A DNA stretch of 64,000 nucleotides from Sodiomyces alkalinus F11 (taxonomy: Eukaryota > Ascomycota > Sordariomycetes > Glomerellales > Plectosphaerellaceae): assembly GCF_003711515.1 (NCBI RefSeq), contig NW_021167082.1:1063310-1127309 (forward strand), read 5' to 3'. The notes under the pieces are model-generated. The model saw nothing but the letters and a program-made list of their open reading frames with translations. It had not been told where the DNA came from and searched no databases. A program made the position numbers and the translations under genes. Positions within the stretch are counted from its first letter, which is position 1; the number at the start of each line of letters is the position of its first letter. Positions 1 through 9,997 of this stretch are shown here, piece after piece.

Positions 1-2560
1 GCTGTTTTCGACGGATATCGGGATCGGGTAAGGTTTCCTTCGTGGTCTCCTGCTTATTCTCTAATCTCCACCAGAGCTAGCCAAGCTTCCAGTCTATATC
101 GGGATTCTATTCGTTAAACTATAGTTCACTAAGGATAACGTCCTTATAACCTATATCGTATATATCGAACTTTATTATTCTAGTCTTATTCTGGATTCTA
201 ACCCGAAGGTGTATAGTCTCCTAGTCGATAATAACTTCTTCGTAGGACTAGTTCTTTCCCGTATACGGAGTAATCTTATACTCCTCTTCTAGGTACTTTC
301 TAACCCAGGGAATAAAGAACTTTCTTATAGCTACTAGTAAGATAAAGTTTCCTACTATACCTATATCTAATAATACGTTCGTCTTATATTCGTTAAGTCG
401 TATTCTAATATAATAGTGCCCTATACTAATACGTGTTATAGAGTATATCTATTAAGTGCCTCTTATATACTCCTAGCGATAGTATACTCCTAGTTTTTTA
501 CCCGTTTAGCTCGGTATTCGAGGGATATTTCCTTATCTAAGAACCCGTACTAGATTAAGAGCCGTTCTATTTATCGTAGGCGCTTATTAAGGGTCCGGAA
601 GCGTGATTCCTAAGCTTCTTAGTCTTATCCTAGTTATCGGATTTTCTTAGAAGCGTGTATTACGTAGCTAGTAGTATCGTATTCGTCTAACCAGTACTTA
701 TAGTAATTATGCCTAGGTAGTTAATCGTCCGATCCTTATAGGCTTACTACCCGGTCGGTAAAAGTATCTCGGTCCTCCTAAGCGTAGTAAGGTCGCTAAT
801 ATATAACTTATTACTATCCCCCGCCAATATTTATCGGTACTATACGGTAGGCTTTACTAAGGTCCGGTTTAGTAAAACAGACTTAGTAGGTTTATCCTAG
901 TAGTTCTTCCGTAAGCTAGTCGAGTATCCGTAGCTAGATAGCTTCCTCCTCGACTAGGTCGGCTACTTCTATAAGTTAATACTAGAAGTTCGTGTTATTA
1001 TCCGGGATTCCGTCGGACTCCGTTTCCTAATCTTACTCTTCGAGCTTAGCGATTCTTTTTCGGGCACGATCTTCTCCCTCCTGGATTTCTAAGATCTGCT
1101 TCTATCTCTTAGCTTCTTCTTTCGTCTATCCGTATTTTTAAAGGATTTCTACGATAGTTTATAAAGCTAGTTTATCCTTATCCTAGTCGGGGATCTCAAG
1201 GCTATAATCGTTATCGTACTCGTTACTAGATACTATAACGAGTATCTTCTAGGGTCTCTTAGGGTAGTACCTAGCTCCGTCTTTCCCTAATTAGTGTGTT
1301 AGATAATAGTTATCGTAGCAGGTTACCTAATAGAGGTTAACGTATAGTATTTCGTCCCTATAAATTTCTAGGTATCTAATAGCGTTAATTTCCTTTTAGG
1401 GTCTTTTTTTCTTAATCGTATTTACTTATTATTACGGTCGTTCTTTCTTAGGCTTATAATAGTCGCGTGCGTAGTAACCTAGCCTATTATAGTTATAACA
1501 CTTAACTTTTATTATATCCTTTTTACCCTGCTTATCGCTCTATCGGTTAATATTATCGAGCTCTATAAGTCTACTATAGTATCTATATAAGGTGTTTCTA
1601 AACTAGCGTGGGTATAATTATTTTTTCTTTAAATTAGCTATATAGAATAAAACGCTTATTTAATGCTTTTTCTAATAGCGTTATTTATAGTTCCGGTTAT
1701 CGATACGAATTACTATCGCGGTATATTCGCTAAATATTCTAGGTCGGTCTAATCGGTATAGTTCGTCCTTTACTTCTTCCTTAAGTCCTTAGTAGTACCG
1801 ATCTATAAGGGGCTTATCTGGGTAGCTAAGCTTTAATAAGATTTACTAGAATCTCGTAGTATAGTCCGTAGCTAACTTAGTCTAATATAGCTAGCTTAGT
1901 TATTCGGCTATGACTTATTCCTTATCAGGCTAGCCGAAGATAGCGTTAAGTCTCTTAACGAATACGTCGAAGTTCTCGAAGATTGCCGTGGTCCCGGGCT
2001 TCCTTAGGATCTCTATTCCTATATTCTCTAGGTAGTCTCTATGGATAGACTCGAACTATTTATACGTATCTCCTATAAGGAGTACCGCGGTATAGAGTAC
2101 CTTAGTTTCTTTCGTACGGATACTATCCTAGTAGAATAGGAGATAGCCTCTAAGCTAAGTAATAAAGCTCTAAAGCTATCCTCGAGTCCTATTATACTTA
2201 GGGGGTATAGGGTATCTATACTTAGCCCTGATTCCAGGATAGTTTAACTAAGCTTTTAGGGTCGTATTCTCCCCCTAAAGCTAAGTAATTATATCGCGAA
2301 TCTGCTAAAGGTCGTTGCTCCCTTTAGTAGCAGTGGTAGGTATCGCGGTGCTTATAGCGTTTGTGGTACGGTTATTATTATTCGATATATTGGAAGAGTG
2401 ATTGCTGGCTACTTCGTCGTCTTGTTAAGCTTATTCTGGTCCTTCCTCTTCGTCGGAGGAACTAGATTCTTTAGACGATGATTCTTCTTTAGATAAAGTG
2501 ACTTCTTCTTCCTTAGGCGAAGTAGCTTCTGCTTCGGGCGTACTACTTATTAGCTATTAA
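1..2560 (-). pseudogene. Gypsy A gag-protease region, RIP-inactivated
   Basis: On the minus strand a retroviral-type zinc knuckle is readable at 1459-1503 as CYNYNRLGYYARDY. It keeps the C-x2-C-x4-H-x4-C spacing, but three of the four metal ligands are now Tyr, which is what RIP does to TGY and CAY codons. About 1.1 kb further downstream, at 340-373, the aspartic protease motif is readable as LLDIGIVGNFI, where the family has D-[ST]-G. A Ser/Glu-rich stretch near 2420-2540 may be the start of Gag. Reverse transcriptase and integrase would lie left of base 1. The order Gag, protease on one strand fits the Ty3/Gypsy group. Stop codons are frequent throughout. Confidence 0.8.
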
Positions 2561-2629
2561 GGTTAGCTTACTAAACAGGATCGATTAAAATATTATAACG
2601 GCTTCCGGTCCTCTATAGTATAACGGACG

Positions 2630-3076
2630 ATAAGGGACTAGCGTCGAGGTTTTAGTTTAAAATAAGAAAAGGATATTAACTAAAAAGCAGTAACTATTAT
2701 TCGTAGTATCGGGTCGTAGTTACGTCGTAAAGACTAGGCGTCTTCTTTATAAAGTAGAGTCAGGCGTAGACTAATAGTCTAGGTAAAGACTTAGATTAAT
2801 TAATATCTTATTCTCTAATAGAAGCAAGACCTAGGATATACTGGTATATATATCTACGGGATCACGGGTGTCCTGGTAATCTCCTGGTTCGGGATCACGC
2901 CGGATCACTTCTCGGACTAAGTGACCCTTAGTGATCCTAGTGATCCTCCTATGCTAATAGGTTCCTTGTGCGGGTGCACACTATACCGGTTATCTATCAC
3001 GTGACCCGGCACGTGATATCGTCCTGAGTTATCTTCTGGTTGCGCCCTGGTGCGCTGACCGCCCCAGTACGTTACA
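2630..3076 (-). repeat. 5' LTR of Gypsy A (inner edge approximate)
   Basis: The outer edge reads TGTAACGTACTGGGGC on the minus strand from 3076, a typical TG start of a fungal Gypsy LTR. It interrupts Gypsy B coding sequence, so this is the insertion point; the first bases of a possible 5-bp target duplication are 3077-3081 (accag). The inner edge near 2630 is a guess, based on a TATAACG word that could be a mutated TGTAACG end. The part from about 2858 to 3120 is much less RIP-mutated than both sides. It holds three GGATCAC words followed by three GTGATCC/GTGACCC words, and two CACGTG palindromes. Confidence 0.6.
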
Positions 3077-5705
3077 ACCAGTATGTCCTTGGTGCATATT
3101 AGGTCTGCTGGCCGTAATAGAAGTCTACCTAGTCCCTATAAAATTCGTATTTCGATAGTTTAGTATATAGTTAATAACGCCGTAACCTTTTAAAGACTTA
3201 TTATAGGTGCTTCGTGTATTCCTCTTTAAGACGGGAGTAGATTAGGATATTATTAAGGTATACGATATAGCAGATATTAAGTAAACCGGCGAGTACTCGG
3301 TAAATATACGCCTAAAATATCGTGGGCGCGTTCGTTAACCCGAACGGTATAACCGTGTACCTAAAGTGCCTATACCGCGTTCTAAATACGGTTTTCTAGC
3401 GGTCCTCTTTCTTAATCCAGATTCTATAATAGGTATCTTAGATATCGACCTTCGAAAAGTACTAGGCGCCTAAAAGGCGATCTAGTAGTTCCCTAATTAG
3501 TAGGAGCGGGTACTAATTTTTAATCGTAATAGCGTTTAGCCTATAATAGTCGATATATAGGCAAAGGCTATTATCCTTCTTTAGCATAAATAGGATTAGC
3601 GACCCCGTTAGGCTAGTTAATTTCTAAATATAACCGCTTACTATACCTTTGGCGATATACTTCTTTAGCTCCTCGAGCTATATAGGTGATAGCGGGTATA
3701 AGGGCCCGAACAGAGGCTCTTTCCCCTTTTACAGGTTAATAGAATGTTCTGCGTCCTCTAATAGAAGTGGTTCCTTCGCTACTTCTTCCGAAAATATATC
3801 TTCGAATTATCGTAGACTAGAAGGTAAATGCACGCCTTTAGGCTATGGTTTATCGTCGTCTACTAACGGAATTATTATATCCGGGGTACTACCCGTAATA
3901 GCGGTGGCTATAATAACGTATATAACGTACGCCTTCGCCCTTTACTTTATTACCTCCCGGGCTTAGGCCTCGGGTTCCGTGATAGAGAGCGGTCTAAAGC
4001 CGAATATTCGGTTAGCCATATTAATTAGGATACTCTCCTAATCTATACTACTATTCGATAATAGTAAGTAACCTAACCCCTTTAGCTTTACCGACTAAGA
4101 CCCATTTCGGGGCTTTTATAGACGTAGTGCTTACCCCTTATACTACGCTAATCCGTTTCCCGGGCTATTAGGGATCTCGGTAATCCGTATATCGTCGTTA
4201 AGGGCTAATTCCCCCTAAACCTAAATATTACTTACGTTAGCGCTTTTCTTCGCCGAGCCCTTACCGCTATCCTTACGGTCTTTACTATAGTAGTCCTTAG
4301 ACCGGTGTCCCTTTTTACTATAGTTATAGTACTCCCTATTAAAGGGTTTATCTAACCTAGAGGTCTTTTAGGCGTTAGGCGTAGTCGTTAACGATAAAGA
4401 TTTTATCGCTTATTATTACCCTTTCGCGGTGCTTTCTAACTATTTAGCGGACGGATACTATCCCCTCTATAACGAGTTATCCTTCTAATAGTAGGAGTAG
4501 GACCTTTTCCGGCTATTAGACTTATTATTCGGGGAGTATATCTCCTAAAGTAACTACGCCTCCTACGCTACTATATAAGCCTCTTTAAGCTTAACCCGCC
4601 GCTTATAAAGCTTATCGCGGAACCGTGCGGGTAATCGTCAAAAATAATTATACGTATACTCTTCGCTACTATACGTCTTTTACTCTAATAGGCGATAATA
4701 GTTATCCTATTATTTAAATAACTTTATCGGCGTTATCTCGCCGATAATACATAACTTACATAGCTCCTCCTAGTAGTAGAAGTGCTATAAGTCGCGGGAT
4801 AGGTATTCTCGCCAAATAAACGCCTTGAAGTCGTTCTATATAGGTGATAAGAGCTTCCGTTTATAGATCCGCCACGATATCTAGTAGGATCGTTCTAGCT
4901 TAGTTAAAGCCTATTTAATTAGCTAAAGTATAGGGGCCTTTACCCGAAAACGGTTTCCGGCCTTAACCGCGGATACCTAGTCGTTAATCTTAGTAACGGT
5001 GGCGTTCTCTTTTAGGGTCTTATAGTTATAGACCGGTGGCTTTTTATATTCGCGCTTTATCGCCGGGTATTCGATAAGCTTTTATAGGATAGCTTCATTC
5101 TGCCTCTATATCTGCTAGTTAAACTCTTACTATTACTATACCTAATACGCTAGTAGGGCGAATAGGTTCTCGGTAGTAGTCGGGGACGGTTCCCCTATAC
5201 GGTCGGAAGACGCGTAGCTCGCCGATTATTCGGCGCTCCTCGCTTATTCGATATCGAGTCTCCGTGGATAACTATCTATAGATAACGTCCGCGTTCACAC
5301 CGAATTAAGAGACGATAATAAGGCCGTATCGTTATTATTATCCTATTAGTTCTAACGCTCTTCGATACCTTGAATAGGCTCTTCTTATTACACGCCCGTA
5401 TCCGCCCGCTCGGCGTCGGCAGTGCTTTATAAAGTCCGCTTTAATAGTATCTTCGGCCCGGTAACCTTATAGGTATAGAAGTTAAAGCATTTATTAAGGA
5501 ATAGGCTATAATACTAGGGAAAAGATACACCGTAGCGGATAGTATAGTTCGGACTTTATAGTCGTATATTATTAAGACTTTAACTTAAGGAGGAAACGGG
5601 GACTTTTCCCCCTCTCTACTAACGTGGTAATTTTAGTCTCGCCGAGTGCTTAGCGATCCGAGCGTATCCCCGATTATACACAGTGCTAATCCACAGTGCC
5701 ACTCA
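3077..5705 (-). pseudogene. Gypsy B gag-pol, RIP-inactivated and interrupted
   Basis: A Ty3/Gypsy reverse transcriptase is readable on the minus strand between about 3640 and 3230. Landmarks are a YIDYYRLN segment, PFGLTNAPTIF at 3315-3347, and the catalytic box at 3246-3260, which reads YLNN where the family has YLDD; both aspartates are changed by G-to-A. Upstream on the same strand a zinc knuckle at 4290-4331 reads YYNYSKKGHRSKDY, with all three cysteines turned to Tyr and the His kept. The C-terminal side of the reverse transcriptase is cut by Gypsy A at 3076/3077. The 5' LTR probably starts near 5705, reading TGAGTGGCACTGTGG on the minus strand, where it breaks a Copia frame. Confidence 0.8.
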
Positions 5706-8700
5706 GTTCCTTATATAATAATACGAAAAGATTGTGTAGCGAGCGTTACTATATAGGTTCCCTTAATTATTAAGCTCTTCTATAAGTCCCCTCGGATATA
5801 TAAGCATGCCTTATATTATTCGAGATATCCGTCTTAGTCGAACTTATAGGTAAAACCCCACTTTAATAGAAAAGGCTTTAATTTCGCCTCTAAGCGCTTA
5901 ATTTCCCTCTATATACGTTTTTTAATTAGCTTATTCACCTCCTTCGACGCGGCTTCCTTAAACCGTTTATGTATTAGGTGGTTAGTAAGCTCCTGCTAGT
6001 ACCTTAGTATAGCCTTTAGGTGGTCGCGATAAACTCTGCTATTAATTAAGGGCTTCGGTAACGTTATAGCCTTTTTTTTAGTATTTAAACGGGTATTTAT
6101 TTTAGTATCGGCTACTCCGAGGATTATTAAATTAAAGGTTAGAAGCCCGTTTAACCTATCCTAGCGCTCTTCTTATTAATTAGATAAGAAAAAGGCATAA
6201 GTTAAAGGCACGTTTAGCTTTACCTAATATATCCGTGGATTATTCTAAATAGTCTTTCCTTAAGTATAGCGATCGGTGATTCTTATACTAGCGCGCGTTA
6301 TTTCCTTTACTAGTATACTCTTTTTCCTTTAGTAGGCGGTTACCTTAGAAGTCGGTCGGATAGGTGGTTTAGATCCGGACGCTATAGTATGGTTAGTGCT
6401 ATAGTACGGATTAAGGGTAGCTAGTCCCTATACCGTCGCCTATATACTCCTTTTTATAGTTAAAATCGTCGAAGTATCTGTATTAAGCTCTAGTATATAT
6501 AATCCTAGCGTGTCGGTTACGGTGTCTTCTTAGGTAGCCACTCCGTTATTTTATTAGTCAGAAGAATTATTAATTAAGAGTTTCTCCGAAGGCTACGGCT
6601 CTACGCTTATAACCTAAAGATTCCTGCTCTAAGGATTAGGTATTACGCGTGGGGTTTAAAGTCCTATTACGGGCGGTTCGGGTATACTAGGTGCGTCTAT
6701 ATCTAGTAATAGCGAAAAAGCGTCTATTTATGCCTTTACTACTCTTACCCCCGAGTTTAAACCTATAGACTATACTTATTCTCTAGAAGGTACGCTATTA
6801 ATTAATCCACCCGGAGGGTAGGCCTATAGGATAAAGTCGTTATCTTTATCTTCTTATATTTCGTAAGTTATAAGCTAGTTCCTCGCCTTAGGCTCCGGGA
6901 TCTATTCTGCTTCTTCGAGCCATAGTTTATAAAATAGCTGCTTATTAAACTGTATATTACGCGTTATAATAACCTTCTAAAGCTATAGAATCTATACTCG
7001 GTAAATATTATAGGTAATATAACCTATAAGATACTTAATATATCCCCTTAGTTAAATCTTATATAGTTTTCTATTCCTCCTAGCCTCTTTATCCCTTACT
7101 ATTAGATAAGCGCGGCTGCTATAGATATAAATACCACTCTAATCAGGGCGTAGGTCGGCTATATACTCTCTTACCGGAATCGGCGTATTATCTCTAAAAC
7201 ATAAGTTAAGGATTTCCACTAAGGATTTCTATCCGTGTCGTTATAAGGGACTTATATTATATAATAACGCTACTATTCTAGTACTCTCTGGCTATTTATC
7301 TAGTGGAATTCCTACTCCGTTAAGTATAGCGTTAGACTTTATAATAATTAGTTAACCGGCTCTTTCGCTACCTCTATTCGGTTTATAGGTGTATGGCGGT
7401 GTAATTTCTATATCGATCCCTTAACTACTCGCCTATAGCTAGGTTATTAAATCCTCTACTAGATTAACAATTAAGGGCTTATTATTACTACGTATCTTAT
7501 AGATATATAATATAAACTACCGATTAACCTATTATTCGAAGGCTTATAGCGCGTTATAAACCGTAACGCTATTTTTTAAAGCTAAAGGTAGCACGTAGAT
7601 CTAGCCGTTATATTCGTCCTTTATTATAAGAAGATATCGTATACCGTTATAGCTCTTAGGTAGCTCTTAAAGATCCTAATAAATACGCTAAAACGGTTAT
7701 AGGGAGCGGTATTCTAACGTATATCGAGATATAACTTAACGTGCCTAGGTTCTAGAGTATATCTCGTAGTCTATCCGCTTAATTCCCTTAATTAACACGT
7801 TCCTAGCGTTATAAACTAATACTCGTAAAGCGCTTAGTCTAAGATAGCCTGCTTTTAAATACTATAGATATTCTTTATCGACTCGTAGATAAGGAGGGTC
7901 GCGGGAAGGTCGGTAATATCGGTAAGCTCTAGTTAGTTAATCGACTATTATAATAAGTATATACTAATAGTTATAGTTAATCGGAATAATACTATATAGT
8001 ATCGGTTAGAATAATAAATAAGAAGAAGAAGATAAAATTAGCTTATACTAAAGGATAGTTATATTAAAGCGTCGAAGCAGCTTTAATAAGACCACGCTTT
8101 TCTCCGCTATTCTAAAGCGTAATAAGCAGTTATAACCCGAATACTAGATCCTAACCTTATATAATAGAGCTTCTGATATAATATTCGTGTAAAATCCCTT
8201 TATAACGACTATATCGTTAAGCTCTAAGTTAGTTTTCGGAGTACCTAAAGGTCTATTAAGGATTCCCTTAAGAAGCCGTTTACCTTTACTAATAATCGGA
8301 AAGTCGGTTATACCGGATTCGATAAATCCCTTTATAGGAATAAAGGAACCTAGAATAAGCAGGTCGATTAAGTTAATAAGGTAAGTTACGCCGTAATTAT
8401 TAAGAAGAGTGCTCTATAAAAGCGGGTAAAGGTCTAATCAGAGCGCGGTATAGATCCTAAGGACCTCTTCTATAGTATAGATAAGGGCGGGATTTAGGAT
8501 AGTTATAATAACCTTCCTAGGATACCTATCTCCCTTATTACTACCGCTCTCTAAGCTTTCCTATCTCTTTTTCGATAGTTTTTTCGCGTAAGCTCTTCCG
8601 CTTTAGGAGCTTAATCTCCTTCTATATCTCCTTACACCACTTATCGTTAATATAGGTATTAGATCTCTACTCGTATTTTCCAGTTAAAGCGTACTCTAGC

Positions 8701-9800
8701 TTATTATAGTGCTCTGGCTTTTATATATATTCGCGTCGATAGGGGTAATTAGTACTCTTCTTCTTAGGCTTCTTTCCGTCTTTATTATTATCTAAGCGGT
8801 CTTTTAGGGTCGCGTAAACGCCGTGGCACGTGCCGTTTATAGTTAAAGCGCTTATAATAGCGTTAAACTCACGGCTATATATTAGAAAATCGGAAATCTT
8901 ATCGCCGCGGACCTCTTTTATTATTAGCTCCTAAAGCTTAGTTTCTGCCTAAATAGGCGTAAACTTCTATCTAACTACTATAAAGAAGTTCCGAATAGTA
9001 GTAGGTCCTTTAATCTCGGCTACCTTTTACTAATATACGCATCTAATAAGGGTATTCTACTCCGTATATTATATAGCCACTTTAGTATGAGCTCGATAAG
9101 TATCTTATAGATACTTTTCGTATACTTATTTTACCTCTTCCTTCGTATAAATACTACTTAGGGCGAAGCTACTCTTAAATTCTTTTACTATATAGCGTAA
9201 CGTAAAGTGTCGATTTTATTTTTCCTTTTTATAGCCAGGATATTTTTAATAGCCTATTCGATAGCTTATTAATAAGTAAAGGTCTCTATAGTAGTTTTAA
9301 GTAGTTAATTAGCCTTATCGAGCGCCTTAATAAAGCGACCGAGCTTTTAATTCCGGGCTATAGTCTACTAATTCTCGATTTCGGCGAGACGTATAAGCTC
9401 CTATATTAAGGGTATAATAGTATTATCGCCCTCGCCTTAAGAATACTATTCGTGTAGTTAATCCAGGGATTTAGGTATAATATACTTAGGACGGTTATCT
9501 AGCTAATCCTTTTAGCTAGGATTAAGTAATACCTAGACCTTTATCCCTTACGTATACGATTAGATATAAAAGATCTAATCGGCCTATTACCGCGTGGATT
9601 TAAGACGCGGGATACCGAGCGCTTTAGCCGTGATCTTAAGCTTATTCGATATAGTATCGAGTAAGGGTTTAGCGAATAAGAGCTTATTATTAGGAGAGAG
9701 AGCGTAAGAGGGCTCTATAATACTATAGAAGTATATAAAAATAAACGTAGATAATAGATTAGTAGGAAGTTACTAATTACTACTACTACCCGGGCTTATA
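5706..9800 (-). pseudogene. Copia-type pol remnant, RIP-inactivated and interrupted
   Basis: Three Copia landmarks appear in order on the minus strand. Near 8110-8300 is the segment before integrase, with a readable GFYTNIISEALLY. At about 7230-7420 is the integrase core end, reading GIDIEITPPYTYKPNRGSER, which matches the G-I-x-x-E-x-x-x-P-Y-x-P-x-x-N-G-x-x-E-R pattern of Copia integrases. At 5785-5865 is the start of the Ty1/Copia reverse transcriptase, reading WGFTYKFD, then a stop, then DGYLE and YKACLYIRGDL. Integrase before reverse transcriptase is the Copia order. The reverse transcriptase is cut at about 5705 by Gypsy B, and its remainder is not in the window. Confidence 0.75.
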
Positions 9801-9997
9801 ACTATTAAATTAACGGGAGTGTGCTTATAAGGAGTATTAATTCAGGAAATATATAATTATATTATCTATAAAAGAGAAAGAAAAAGGGGCGGGTATACGT
9901 GTCCTAAATATATCTACCACCTTCTAAGCGAGGATAGTAGGGCACCTCTAACTAATAGGAGAGCACTATACCGTGGCTCACGTGATAGAATATAACA
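9800..9997 (-). repeat. Probable 5' LTR of the Copia element
   Basis: The minus strand starts TGTTATATTCTATCACGTGA at 9997, a usual Copia LTR opening (TGTT). Sequence character changes here from RIP-mutated to ordinary. The inner edge near 9800 is inferred from a possible mutated primer-binding site (minus strand AGTTATAAGCCCGGG, where the family has TGG first) and is not secure. The matching LTR is outside the window. Confidence 0.5.

Larger units (their letters stand above)
1..9997 (-). mobile_element. Nest of three RIP-mutated LTR retrotransposons
   Basis: Nearly the whole block is made of TA, TAG, CTA and ATA words with very few CA or TG dinucleotides. This is the mark of repeat-induced point mutation, in which C changes to T preferentially at CpA on either strand. 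Reading the minus strand gives recognisable but stop-riddled Gypsy and Copia domains in a nested order: Gypsy A (1-3076), Gypsy B (3077 to about 5705) and Copia (about 5706-9997). The base composition changes abruptly at 9997, with some TA-rich leakage to about 10160. All three elements continue, or would resume, left of the window. No intact open frame exists, so none can move on its own. Confidence 0.9.

Noticed and set aside
3649..3966. 105-codon plus-strand open frame
   Set aside because: It lies antisense to Gypsy B gag-pol in RIP-mutated DNA and has no family resemblance.
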